DNA of 64,000 bases from positions 1,550,001 through 1,614,000 of the forward strand of contig NZ_JAIUZM010000001.1 in NCBI RefSeq assembly GCF_020171345.1, in the 5' to 3' direction. A program made the translations under genes and the position numbers. This document shows, in pieces, positions 9,514-17,500 of this stretch. Under the pieces are notes generated by a model, which did no database searches, was not told the origin of the DNA, and saw nothing but the letters and a program-made list of their open reading frames with translations. The first letter of the stretch is position 1; every line of letters starts with the position of its first letter. This stretch comes from Microbulbifer agarilyticus (GTDB lineage Bacteria; Pseudomonadota; Gammaproteobacteria; Pseudomonadales; Cellvibrionaceae).

Positions 9514-10713
9514 ATGAAAAAAACCGTGTTGGAAATACTGATGTTCAGCGCCTACGCGCTGTTCGCCGCAAGCTGGGTGTCCGGGGCCATTCTCACTCCG
9601 GCGATCCAGTCGTCCTTTGGTGAGGAAGGCTTCGCGAATGCGACCTGGGGCAGCAATGTCATCACCATCGCCAAGATCGTCGGCAACCTCGCCGCCGCGG
9701 CCCTGCTGATGCGCCTCGGTGCCAAGCGCGCGTTTCTGATCGCGATCATCCTGATTGCCGCCGGTGGCTTTGGTGCCCTCGCCGGCAGTTACGGTGCCTG
9801 GTTGATGTCCCGTCTGGCCCTGGGCCTCGGTGGCGCGCTGGCGATCGTTTACTTCGCACCGGTGGTGCTGCATTACTTCTCTGCCGAAGAGCGCCCGCTG
9901 ATCAATGGCATCAACGCCGCCGCGTTTAATGCCGGCAACCTGCTGGCCCTGCTGACCACCACCGCGCTGCTGAGCTGGTTGGGCAGCTGGCAGTCCGTGG
10001 TGGTGCTGTACGGGGTGATGGTGCTGGCGCTGGGTATCCTTTGGTGGCTGAGTGCCGAGAACTTCCCGCTGTCAGGCGGCGGCGACAAGCCGCAGGAAGA
10101 GTACGGCTTCAGGCAGGGCGCCCGCGAAGGCTTCAACTGGTGGTTGCCGCTGGCCTACTGTGGTGTGCTGTTCTGCTACATCGCGGTATTTGCACTGTTC
10201 CCCCTGATCGACGGCTTTGCGGTGGCGAGTAATCACCTGTCTGCGGTGATGATTGCCGCGGGTATGGTGGGCACCGTAGCTGGCATTATCGTCACCAAGC
10301 GCTATCCGCTGCGTCTGCCGGTGTTGCGCTTCGGTGGTCTTGCGCTGGTGGTATTTGCCGCGCTGATGGTCACCAGCCGCGATCCGATGATTGCCTACAC
10401 CGCAGCCGCGCTGGCCGGCTTCTGCATGTTCCTGCCGATGACCGCACTGGTTACCCTGCCGCAGGAACTGCCCGGTATGACCCCGGCAAAAATTACCGTC
10501 ACTTTCGCCATGTTCTGGTCCGTTTCTTACGGTGTGGAAACGGTGTTGATGTACGGCGCCGGTGTGCTCGCAGACGTTACCGGTGAGCCGGCAACGGCTG
10601 CGTATTTTGCGGTCGCCTGTTCTGCCTCCCTGTTTGTGTTTTCTTTCCTGCTGCCGGAAAGCGGCAAGAAACCCAGTGAAGAAAACCTGGAGGCCGACAA
10701 TGCGACAGCTTAA
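9514..10713 (+). CDS. MFS transporter
   Basis: This 399-residue protein has about 12 predicted membrane helices in two halves and a central hydrophilic loop near residues 185-205. The pattern G-x-L-x-x-R-x-G-x-K-R-x-F after the second helix (LLMRLGAKRAF) is an MFS loop signature. It most resembles organic-acid or nitrate-type MFS carriers, but the substrate is not assigned. The stop codon overlaps the downstream esterase gene by 14 bases, so the two are translationally coupled. This suggests that the carrier handles the esterase substrate or product. Confidence 0.85.
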   Translation: MKKTVLEILMFSAYALFAASWVSGAILTPAIQSSFGEEGFANATWGSNVITIAKIVGNLAAAALLMRLGAKRAFLIAIILIAAGGFGALAGSYGAWLMSRLALGLGGALAIVYFAPVVLHYFSAEERPLINGINAAAFNAGNLLALLTTTALLSWLGSWQSVVVLYGVMVLALGILWWLSAENFPLSGGGDKPQEEYGFRQGAREGFNWWLPLAYCGVLFCYIAVFALFPLIDGFAVASNHLSAVMIAAGMVGTVAGIIVTKRYPLRLPVLRFGGLALVVFAALMVTSRDPMIAYTAAALAGFCMFLPMTALVTLPQELPGMTPAKITVTFAMFWSVSYGVETVLMYGAGVLADVTGEPATAAYFAVACSASLFVFSFLLPESGKKPSEENLEADNATA

Positions 10714-11632
10714 TCCGAAACTCGCCGAATGGCTGGTGGCGGTCAACGCCCAGGTCGCACAGGTTAAAGCCGCCGGCTTCGAACCGACCCCGGTGAACGC
10801 GCGCGAGAGTCTCGCTAATCTCACTGCAGGTTTCGTTACTGCAGGGCCAGAGATGAAGGTGTCTGATACGGTGGTAACCGGTGGTGAATATGCGGTGCCG
10901 GTACGGATTTATCAGCCGGAAGGCGCGATCGATGGCGCGGCGATTATTTACTGCCATGGTGGCGGGCATATGGCCGGCAGCGTTACGGTGTATGACCCAA
11001 TTTGTCGACGCGTGGCGGATGCCAGCAAGCGCACAGTTATCTCCCTCGAATATCGTCTGGCGCCGGAGAATCCTTACCCGGCTGCATTGAATGACTTGAT
11101 CAGTGTGGTACGCCATCTGGGTACGGCACTGGACCGCAAGGGTGTTGCCCACAATGGTCGCTGGATCTTGATGGGCGATTCCGGCGGTGGTGCTCTGTGT
11201 GCTTCGGCTAGCCGGCTACTGCAACATCAGCCGCATACCATTGATGCGCAGGTGCTGATCTACCCGAGTCTGGACTACACCATGCAGACGCCTTCCATTG
11301 AAGAGAATGGGCGAGGCTATTTGCTGGAGAAAGAAAAAATTCTCTGGTACTTCCAGAATTATCTGCAGCGTGCGGAAAATCCCTATTCGGTTTCGCCTCT
11401 ACACGGCGAGTTCACCAAAAATATGCCTGCAACCCTGGTTGTTACTGCGGAGTTCTGTGCTCTGCGGGATGAGGGCGTGGAATATGTGAATAAGGTGCGC
11501 GCCGGTGGTGCCAATGCAGAGCTGCTGCACTTTGATGACATGATTCACGCGTTCTTGAATGTGGAAAACCTTGTGCCTGAGGCGTGTGAGCGGGTTTATC
11601 GCCATGTTGCTGAGTATTTGCAGGGCGTCTAG
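10700..11632 (+). CDS. alpha/beta hydrolase, HSL (family IV) esterase
   Basis: This 310-residue hydrolase of the hormone-sensitive-lipase family has the oxyanion motif YCHGGGHMAGS and the nucleophile elbow GDSGGG. The C-terminal acid and His lie around LRDEG and MIHAF. Such enzymes hydrolyse short-chain esters. A longer in-frame reading exists from 10562, but it would overlap the MFS gene deeply. The ATG at 10700 has GGAGG six bases upstream and starts inside the last codons of the MFS gene. Being coupled to a carrier and close to 3-hydroxybutyrate dehydrogenase, it may feed short hydroxy-acid esters into central metabolism (inference). Confidence 0.87.
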   Translation: MRQLNPKLAEWLVAVNAQVAQVKAAGFEPTPVNARESLANLTAGFVTAGPEMKVSDTVVTGGEYAVPVRIYQPEGAIDGAAIIYCHGGGHMAGSVTVYDPICRRVADASKRTVISLEYRLAPENPYPAALNDLISVVRHLGTALDRKGVAHNGRWILMGDSGGGALCASASRLLQHQPHTIDAQVLIYPSLDYTMQTPSIEENGRGYLLEKEKILWYFQNYLQRAENPYSVSPLHGEFTKNMPATLVVTAEFCALRDEGVEYVNKVRAGGANAELLHFDDMIHAFLNVENLVPEACERVYRHVAEYLQGV

Positions 11633-11668
11633 GTGGGCCCTCGGTGCTCTGGTCGCGATTCGCGGCGC

Positions 11669-11776
11669 CTCGGCACCGGGTATTCGTTTTTGAAACCGCT
11701 GTGAACCCATCCCTGGGCGCTGCGTCGGCGACGTCCCTGTCGCCGACGCTTTCAAAAACGAATCCCCGGTACCAAG
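11669..11776 (-). repeat. GGA-loop palindromic repeat, copy 1
   Basis: Outer arms lie at 11669-11695 and 11750-11776. They pair over 27 positions with one mismatch and two differences that are wobbles only on the minus strand. Inside is a perfect 11-bp hairpin (11722-11749, loop AGGGAC on the minus strand) and a mini-hairpin CCC-AGGGAT-GGG. It lies between convergent genes, 81 bases before copy 2 and in the opposite orientation. Confidence 0.9.
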
Positions 11777-11857
11777 CCTTCAAATTACCCATTAGTACTT
11801 CGTAAGCATTGGAAAAACCCAGCTTACGGAGTGGATATATCGGATGTGAAGGTGGAG

Positions 11858-11954
11858 TGCCGGGTGTGGATTTTCAGGAGCGTCGCAAACAGGATGTTTG
11901 CGCCGCAGCGCCCAGGGATGGGTTCACAGCGGTCCTGAAAATCCACACCCGGCA
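11858..11954 (+). repeat. GGA-loop palindromic repeat, copy 2
   Basis: Its 22-base outer arms (11858-11879 and 11933-11954) are perfectly complementary. The inner hairpin at 11880-11906 has loop AGGAT and one T-C mismatch, and the mini-hairpin is CCC-AGGGAT-GGG. It is downstream of the esterase gene in the sense orientation. The rest of the 384-base spacer between the esterase and crbR-like genes, beyond copies 1 and 2, shows nothing recognisable. Confidence 0.9.
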
Positions 11955-12016
11955 ATCCGCCGCCATGGAATTCAGAACAAAGCTTTTAAGGCTACGAAGT
12001 GCTGAATAAAGCAGAA

Positions 12017-12637
12017 TTAGAGCTGAATCAGCGCCTGCGCCTCTCGAATCAGCTGCTTGCGATCCCGCAATTCAAGCTTGCGTAAAATCGCAGTCACGTG
12101 GCTTTTCACCGTTGGCTCGGTGATGTCCAGGTCATACGCAATCTGCTTGTTCAGCATGCCCTGCGCAATCATCTGGAAAATCTTCAACTGCTGGGGAGTA
12201 AGCTGCGTGAGTTTGTCGGCGAGCGCAGATTCGGTCTCCGCCTGCAGTGCCTCCTCGCTGAACCACTGGTCCCCAGAAAGCACGCATTCTATACACTGCA
12301 GGATTTCATCCGGCCGCGCAGTTTTGGACAGAAAACCACTGGCGCCGAGGCCAGATGCTTGTTGAATAACGGAGTGTTTATCGCTGCCGGACACAACCAC
12401 GACCGGCACCGCGGGAAAATCGTTGCGGATACGTGCCAGGCCACTGAAGCCCTCGCTGCCGGGCATATTCAGATCTAACAGCAGCAGGTCGACTTCCGAT
12501 TGGGAGAGACGTTCCAGGGTGGAATCGAGATCCTCACTCTGTAGCAAATCCGCATTGGGAAAATGACTGGAAAGGGTCGTCGCCAACGCATCGCGATAGA
12601 GCGGATGATCGTCGGCAATCAGCAACTGATAATTCAC
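12017..12637 (-). CDS. LuxR-family response regulator, CrbR/ErdR-like
   Basis: This 206-residue response regulator has an N-terminal receiver with acidic pair Asp9-Asp10 (ADDHPLYRDAL), phospho-acceptor Asp55 in LLLLDLNMPG and Lys105. A LuxR/GerE helix-turn-helix occupies about 141-206 (LTPQQLKIFQ, TVKSHVTAIL). The receiver start and overall length match CrbR/ErdR/AgmR-type regulators, partners of symporter-linked kinases that activate acs. An upstream in-frame ATG exists at 12694, but GTG at 12637 follows AGGG at good spacing and aligns with the domain start. It lies 41 bases downstream of bdhA on the same strand, so they probably form an operon. The candidate sensor is at 6030-9446. Confidence 0.88.
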   Translation of the reverse strand: MNYQLLIADDHPLYRDALATTLSSHFPNADLLQSEDLDSTLERLSQSEVDLLLLDLNMPGSEGFSGLARIRNDFPAVPVVVVSGSDKHSVIQQASGLGASGFLSKTARPDEILQCIECVLSGDQWFSEEALQAETESALADKLTQLTPQQLKIFQMIAQGMLNKQIAYDLDITEPTVKSHVTAILRKLELRDRKQLIREAQALIQL

Positions 12638-12678
12638 GGCAGCACCCTGAAGGATAAAGTGAGCGGGTGCGAAGGATA

Positions 12679-13479
12679 CTACTGTGCGGTCCATCCACCG
12701 TCCACCGGTAGTGATGCTCCCGTAATCGTGCTGGCAAAGTCACCGCACAAATACATAGCCAGTTCGGCAATAGCATTTGCTGGACTGGCTTTTGCCATGG
12801 GTTGTTTGGCGCCGACCAGCTGTGCGCGAGCGGTATCCAAATCCACGCTCTGCGCGCGACTGATCGTCTCAATCTGGGGTTGGATCAGTGGGGTCTCGAC
12901 CCAACCCGGACAAATTGCATTGGCGGTGATATTGCAGTCGGCATTTTCCAGAGCCACAACCTTGGTTAGCCCCACCAAACCGTGCTTGGCCGCGCAGTAA
13001 CCGGCCTTGTTTTCCGACGCAACGAGACCGTGTACCGAGGCGATATTGATGATGCGTCCCCAGTTCGCAGCACGCATGGCCGGCACCAGGTCGCGCATCA
13101 GATAAAAACTGGCGCTCAGGTTGATCGCAAGGATCTGTTGCCAAACATCCGAGGGGAACTCATGGGTGGGGGCGGTGAACTGAATGCCGGCGTTATTCAC
13201 CAGCACAGAGGGGTTGCCAATGGCTTCGCGGGTTTCGCTTACCAGCAGGGCACAACCCTCTTCGCTGGACACATCGGCGCTGCTGAAGCCTACCTTGCCG
13301 TCGTAATCGGCAAACTCTTGGCGTATGGCTTGGGCATTATCCGCATCGGCAAGCCCGTGCAGCATCACATGGTAGCCGGCGCGACCGAAGCAATGGGCCA
13401 TTGCAAGGCCGATTCCACTGGTGGAACCGGTAATCAAGACGGCGCGTGATGTATCTTGTTGCACGGCAAACTCCCGCAT
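12679..13479 (-). CDS. bdhA: 3-hydroxybutyrate dehydrogenase
   Basis: This 266-residue SDR has an NAD-binding motif TGSTSGIG (residues 18-25), VNNAGIQ and the catalytic YCAAKHG. The distinctive ICPGWVETPL...QI and later KQP segments are those of D-3-hydroxybutyrate dehydrogenases. The enzyme oxidises 3-hydroxybutyrate to acetoacetate with NAD+, in polyhydroxybutyrate or ketone-body catabolism. It is followed by a CrbR-like regulator gene, and a perfect 14-bp inverted repeat lies about 50-85 bases upstream. Together with the esterase, carrier and sensor kinase genes, this suggests a short-chain acid utilisation locus. Confidence 0.85.
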   Translation of the reverse strand: MREFAVQQDTSRAVLITGSTSGIGLAMAHCFGRAGYHVMLHGLADADNAQAIRQEFADYDGKVGFSSADVSSEEGCALLVSETREAIGNPSVLVNNAGIQFTAPTHEFPSDVWQQILAINLSASFYLMRDLVPAMRAANWGRIINIASVHGLVASENKAGYCAAKHGLVGLTKVVALENADCNITANAICPGWVETPLIQPQIETISRAQSVDLDTARAQLVGAKQPMAKASPANAIAELAMYLCGDFASTITGASLPVDGGWTAQ

Positions 13480-13530
13480 GCTTTCTTCTTTGCAGAAATC
13501 CTAGCAGTGGCGGGAGTTGCGGGTCTGTAT

Positions 13531-13564
13531 GACCAAGGTATGAGAGAGGGCTCATACCTTGGTC
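13531..13564. promoter_or_regulatory. perfect 14-bp inverted repeat upstream of bdhA
   Basis: GACCAAGGTATGAG at 13531-13544 and its exact complement CTCATACCTTGGTC at 13551-13564 are separated by AGAGGG. It sits 52-85 bases upstream of the bdhA start codon. It could serve as a terminator for the lipoprotein gene ending at 13592, but there is no T-run. Reuse of GACCAAGGTATGA at 5931 favours an operator. Confidence 0.55.
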
Positions 13565-13591
13565 TACTTGGTCCTGATTAACTAGCCAAGC

Positions 13592-14017
13592 TTAACGGCG
13601 ATGCGCTCTGCCGCGATGTGCTCCGCTGCGATGGGCGCGATGCGCTCCGCTGCGATGAGCGCGATGCGCTCCGCTACGATGGTAACGATGGGATCCACCG
13701 CGATGGTAGCGGTTTCCATGATAACGATGTCCACGATTGTAGTAGTGGCGACCATGATAGCGGTGGTGGCGATGGTAGTAACCGCGCCCATAACGATAGT
13801 AACTACCGCGATAGCGCGGGTAGCCGTAACGGTAATAGCGTGGCGAAGAGTAATAGAAGGACACACTACTCGACGGATAGACGTAGGGCCGTGAGTAGGG
13901 GTAGCTCGAATAGCCCACGCTACTCGACGAATAATATCCGTCGGAGACACAGGCGCCTAACGTGAGGGTGCCGAACACCGTTATGGCCAAAAGGCCTTTC
14001 TTGATAATACTCTTCAT
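13592..14017 (-). CDS. Tyr/His/Arg-rich repeat lipoprotein
   Basis: This 141-residue lipoprotein has lipobox TLGAC near residue 23. The mature chain is almost entirely Tyr, Ser, Arg, His and Gly. The C-terminal 30 residues are tandem copies of an eight-residue unit like HRSGAHRA, encoded by a 24-base DNA repeat at about 13605-13680. I know no function. The composition suggests an envelope-anchored, disordered, polyanion- or metal-interacting protein, which is speculation. A second reading frame over the same repeat is also open, a consequence of the repeat. Confidence 0.6.
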   Translation of the reverse strand: MKSIIKKGLLAITVFGTLTLGACVSDGYYSSSSVGYSSYPYSRPYVYPSSSVSFYYSSPRYYRYGYPRYRGSYYRYGRGYYHRHHRYHGRHYYNRGHRYHGNRYHRGGSHRYHRSGAHRAHRSGAHRAHRSGAHRGRAHRR

Positions 14018-14117
14018 GCGAGACCTCCGCGTTGCAGAGTAAGGGTGTGGCTCTGCGCAAACCGGAATGGTTGGCAGTGCGGTACACCAAAAGTTTTGAA
14101 ATTACGTGTGCGCTGGA

Positions 14118-14402
14118 TTAGCGCGGCTGATTAATTCGGCTACTGGGCATTTCGCGGCGGTAGTCGCCGCCACCACGGGTGTAGTAGTTCGGATGCCGAA
14201 CGTTGTGACAACGGTTGTTCTGGTGGCAGTGGTAGTAGCGGCTCTGGACTCGGTAGTAGCCGGGCCCTTCGTTGGTACGGTTGATGGCCGTCGTGGTGTC
14301 GGTCATGTCTTCCATGGTGGTGCAACCGGTGGCAAGCAGCATTGCTGCGGCCCCCATTGCTCCGGCGAATCGCCCGGCGAACCGTTCTGGTGAACGCTTC
14401 AT
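14118..14402 (-). CDS. small putative lipoprotein
   Basis: This 94-residue protein has an N-terminal signal and lipobox LLATGC ending at residue 27. A short mature part rich in Tyr, Arg, Asn and His follows, with two Cys in YHCHQNNRCHN. The composition resembles the neighbouring lipoprotein at 13592-14017, so the two may be related. No family is recognised. Confidence 0.5.
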   Translation of the reverse strand: MKRSPERFAGRFAGAMGAAAMLLATGCTTMEDMTDTTTAINRTNEGPGYYRVQSRYYHCHQNNRCHNVRHPNYYTRGGGDYRREMPSSRINQPR

Positions 14403-14616
14403 GAAAACCTCCGCGCCCGTAGGCGGGTAACTTTTTTACTTCCTTTCGATCTGTTCGCTGCTTGACAACAGGTGAAACAGCCTCGAAACCCAAGTGAAAG
14501 TTATTTAAAGGTCGCGGAAGGCTAATCACTACCCATTGCGATGAATATCAACAACTAAAAAGTTATGAAGGGGTGGTGGGATATAAGCGGATGGCTGGAA
14601 GTTGAGTGGCGGTGCC

Positions 14617-14718
14617 GCTATCCGATGCGGGTTTACGAGACACGCCGTGCACCCATCCATGGGGGCTCTGCGAAAACATCCCTGTTTTCGAAGGTCTCGC
14701 AAACCCGCACCGGATAGC
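14617..14718 (-). repeat. GGA-loop palindromic repeat, copy 3
   Basis: This is the most diverged copy. Its 24-base arms (14617-14640 and 14695-14718) differ at two positions, both G-U wobbles only on the minus strand. The inner stem is GAAAAC-AGGGAT-GTTTTC and the mini-hairpin CCC-ATGGAT-GGG on the minus strand. It lies just downstream of the ytjB-like gene in the same sense. The rest of the 359-base spacer holds no gene. Confidence 0.82.
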
Positions 14719-14761
14719 GCCCCCTTCACATCTGACCGCAAATATTTTGCGTGAGAGGAAG

Positions 14762-15856
14762 CTAGGCCGAAACCAACTGCTGTAACTGGTTGTCCAGCAA
14801 TTGCTGCAGCTTGGGATTGAGCCCGGTGACCTCGGCGCCCCAGTCGGTAGTGTGGCACTGGATGCGGTCCGCCAGAGACTCGTCATCGAGCAATTGTGGG
14901 TGTAGGGTCAGGCCGCGCGACTGGCTTAGCAGTTGTTCGCCATTGAAGTCGAACTGATCGGGCTTCGACGGTAGTACCGCGAGGGCCAACTGCAGGCCGG
15001 TGGCGCGGCTGGATTGCTGCAGGCCGCGCAGTAACAGGCCGGCACACACCGCGCGGAAAGCGGCATCTTCGCCGGCAAAGCCGAGTCCGACGGAAGGGCC
15101 GGCGCTCGGCAGCGGCTGCGCATCGTAAATACGGGTGAGCAGTTGCAGGCGCTGTTCCAGTTCGCCCTGCAAATTATCCAGCGCGCTGCGCGAGAGCTGG
15201 TTGCCGAGCTGTGCCCAGTTAAGCGGGCGCAGGTAAAGCCCGGAAGTAACTTGTGGCTGCGGTTTGGGCTGGGCCTTGGGCACCAGTAGGGGTTTGCGCT
15301 GCTTGGGTTTGTTGAACCGAAGTTGGGAAATGCCCATGGCGCAGGCGGCGCTGAACGGCAGTGCAAAGATCATACACAGCAGCAGGCTCGCCCAGGGGTA
15401 GCCTACCTGCGCACCGGGCTGAATGTTCAGCGCCACACTGCCGGCAAAGCTATCGTGCAGCACCACCGGCTCGGTAATCATTTCTCCGCGGTCGCGCACC
15501 CCGGTTTGTGCCAGTGGGCTGGAGTCTACGTCCTGAATAGTCACGCCATGTACGGCGGGCAGTACCAGTGTTTGCTGGGCCAGCAGCTGCAGGCTGATGC
15601 GGTCGCCGGCAACGATCTGTTGCAGGCTCTGGCTCGCGAGCAGTTTTGCCGCTGCAGTGGCACTTGCTCGGTCGCGGTTCTGCGCTGTGGATAACTGCTG
15701 ACTGTAGGCGTGGCCCAGAGTGGCCAGGCAGAAGCCGCAAAGGGTCAACCAGATGGTGGCGGCAATGAGCTGGCGCTGGCGCTTGGGGCTCAGTTCTTCC
15801 AGCCACTGGGGCAGCGATCCGGAACGTTCGGACAGGCGGGTGAGGAGTGTTTTCAT
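14762..15856 (-). CDS. AhpA/YtjB (SMP) family membrane protein
   Basis: This 364-residue inner-membrane protein has a first membrane helix at about 30-50, a periplasmic segment of about 110 residues, a second helix near 160-180 and a cytoplasmic C-terminal region. Divergent placement next to serB is the conserved setting of ytjB (smp) in Enterobacteria and its counterpart in Pseudomonas. Both the topology and this neighbourhood support the call. The biochemical role is not established. The 179-base gap to serB must hold both promoters. Confidence 0.7.
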   Translation of the reverse strand: MKTLLTRLSERSGSLPQWLEELSPKRQRQLIAATIWLTLCGFCLATLGHAYSQQLSTAQNRDRASATAAAKLLASQSLQQIVAGDRISLQLLAQQTLVLPAVHGVTIQDVDSSPLAQTGVRDRGEMITEPVVLHDSFAGSVALNIQPGAQVGYPWASLLLCMIFALPFSAACAMGISQLRFNKPKQRKPLLVPKAQPKPQPQVTSGLYLRPLNWAQLGNQLSRSALDNLQGELEQRLQLLTRIYDAQPLPSAGPSVGLGFAGEDAAFRAVCAGLLLRGLQQSSRATGLQLALAVLPSKPDQFDFNGEQLLSQSRGLTLHPQLLDDESLADRIQCHTTDWGAEVTGLNPKLQQLLDNQLQQLVSA

Positions 15857-16035
15857 CGTGTTTTTACTGTGCGAACAGAAGTCCGCCCGATTCTATCCCA
15901 CTTCTTCAGTGAAAAAAGGCGCCGGGCTATAATGCGCGGCCAATTCACTTGCGGCCCGGCGGTCATTCGCGCCCGGGCCGGGCAAATCGCGCTCAATGAC
16001 GCGCGTATAAAGCAGCCAGCCAACGAGATTCAGTC

Positions 16036-17079
16036 ATGGACGCCAGCTCCCCATCAGCCCACCCATCCACCCAGTACACCTCCCTTGCCGATGCCAGTCA
16101 TGCAGCCTTCTCGCTGCCGGTTGCCGCAACCCTGCCAGAGGCCCCCGCGGCGGTCACTGCTGCCTGGTGCCTGACGGTGCTGGCGGACGACATCGAGGCG
16201 GTGCAACTGCAGCGACTGGCGGAGTTTATTGAGGCGAATGAATGGCGCCCGGTGATGCTGGATATTCTGGCCGCGCGGGAAGATTGCCGCGTGCTACGTA
16301 TCCAGTTGGAAGGGGATATTGCGTTTGCCGCGGCGCGGTTGGCCCTGCTGGAGCTGGCGCAAACCCTCGGCCTTGAGCTGGTATTGCAGGCGGGCAGTAC
16401 CCAGCGCGCACCGAAGCTTGCCTGTTTCGATATGGATTCCACCCTGATCCAGGCGGAAGTGATCGACGAACTGGCGAAGATCGCCGGTGTTGGTGACCAG
16501 GTGGCGGAGATAACCCTGTCGGCGATGCGCGGCGAGCTGGATTTTCAGCAGAGCTTCCGCAAGCGCATGGGCTTGCTGAAGGGCTTTACCGAAGCGAGCC
16601 TCGCGGAAATTGCCCCGCGTATTCCGGTTATGCCCGGCGCCCAGCGCCTGCTGCTGGCGCTGCGCGCACTGGGGTGCAAAACCGCGATTCTGTCCGGTGG
16701 CTTCACCTACTTTGCGAATTATCTGCAAGACAACCATCTGGCGGTGGACTTTGTCCACGCCAACCAGCTGGCCTTTGCCGACGGTGCCCTCACCGGTGAG
16801 GTGATTGACCCGATTGTGGACGGCGCGCGCAAGGCACTGCTGTTGCAAGAAATTGCCCAGCAACTGGATCTGTCACTGGATCAGGTGATTGCGGTGGGCG
16901 ATGGCGCTAACGACTTGCCGATGCTGTCGCTGGGTGCGCTGGGAATTGCGTTCCATGCCAAGCCGAAGGTGCGGGCCGAGGCGCCGCAGGCGATTGACGG
17001 ATTTGGACTGGATGCGGCGCTGTACCTGTTTGGCCTGAACGACCGTCAGATTAGCGACTTGGTAGGCGAAGCCGCTTGA
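16036..17079 (+). CDS. serB: phosphoserine phosphatase SerB
   Basis: This 347-residue protein catalyses the last step of serine synthesis, O-phosphoserine to serine. The HAD core carries the nucleophile motif DMDST (Asp132, Asp134), ILSGGF and the metal-binding GDGANDLPML. An N-terminal region of about 120 residues, as in SerB of other gammaproteobacteria, is probably regulatory and ACT-like. The last codons lie inside a 20-base tandem repeat that continues past the stop codon, so the C-terminal residues are probably not conserved. Confidence 0.95.
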   Translation: MDASSPSAHPSTQYTSLADASHAAFSLPVAATLPEAPAAVTAAWCLTVLADDIEAVQLQRLAEFIEANEWRPVMLDILAAREDCRVLRIQLEGDIAFAAARLALLELAQTLGLELVLQAGSTQRAPKLACFDMDSTLIQAEVIDELAKIAGVGDQVAEITLSAMRGELDFQQSFRKRMGLLKGFTEASLAEIAPRIPVMPGAQRLLLALRALGCKTAILSGGFTYFANYLQDNHLAVDFVHANQLAFADGALTGEVIDPIVDGARKALLLQEIAQQLDLSLDQVIAVGDGANDLPMLSLGALGIAFHAKPKVRAEAPQAIDGFGLDAALYLFGLNDRQISDLVGEAA

Positions 17080-17130
17080 TTAGGGGCGAAGCCGTTTGAG
17101 TGGAGACGCAGCCGCTTGATTAGGGGCTGG
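17071..17130. repeat. 20-bp tandem repeat across the serB stop codon
   Basis: Three consecutive 20-base units start with GCCGYTTGAK. Units 1 (17071-17090) and 3 (17111-17130) share their first 17 bases, and unit 2 is degenerate. The serB TGA stop lies in unit 1, so unit gain or loss would alter the 3' UTR and possibly the reading-frame end. Confidence 0.75.
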
Positions 17131-17149
17131 GCCGCCTAGCGGAAATGTC

Positions 17150-17347
17150 TTAATCGAAGGCGTGGTAAGCCGCCGCGTATCTGGCGGCGAGGCCTACCGC
17201 TGGCGCCAGCTCGTTCACGGTACTGGCAAATGGCATGCGCGGCTTGCGCTCCCCATCCCGATAGCACACCTGCTTGGTGCAGGCGCTCATCATCATTAGC
17301 AGTGAGATCAAAGCCGTGGCGGCGAGAAGTCGCTTGCCCATGAACAT
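17150..17347 (-). CDS. small putative lipoprotein
   Basis: This 65-residue protein has a signal and lipobox MMSAC ending near residue 23. A short mature part follows with a second Cys and the motif RKPRMPF. AGGGA lies at good spacing before the ATG at 17347. No family is recognised. The size, Shine-Dalgarno site and lipobox make it a plausible gene. Confidence 0.5.
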   Translation of the reverse strand: MFMGKRLLAATALISLLMMMSACTKQVCYRDGERKPRMPFASTVNELAPAVGLAARYAAAYHAFD

Positions 17348-17458
17348 GGTCGTTTCCCTGTATACGATGTTCTGTTTCTGTCCAATTGTGCGAGTTAGAC
17401 GACCTCAACGCGAAAAAAGTTGCGGTCGTCTCACAAAAGACTGGCAGAGGTTAAGAGA

Positions 17459-17488
17459 TCTGCGCCAGCTTAGATAGTCCGGCGCAGA
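17459..17488 (-). terminator. hairpin downstream of the RND operon
   Basis: TCTGCGCC and GGCGCAGA form an 8-bp stem with a 14-base loop, 12 bases beyond the RND permease stop codon. It lacks a T-run, so it may be an RNA 3'-end stabiliser rather than an intrinsic terminator. Confidence 0.35.
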
Positions 17489-17500
17489 ATTAGCCGCCAC

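Noticed and set aside
13582-13950. Alternative Ile/Ala-rich frame over the Tyr/His-rich lipoprotein
   Set aside because: It is an artefact of the short-period repeat and lacks a signal peptide; the chosen frame has a lipobox.
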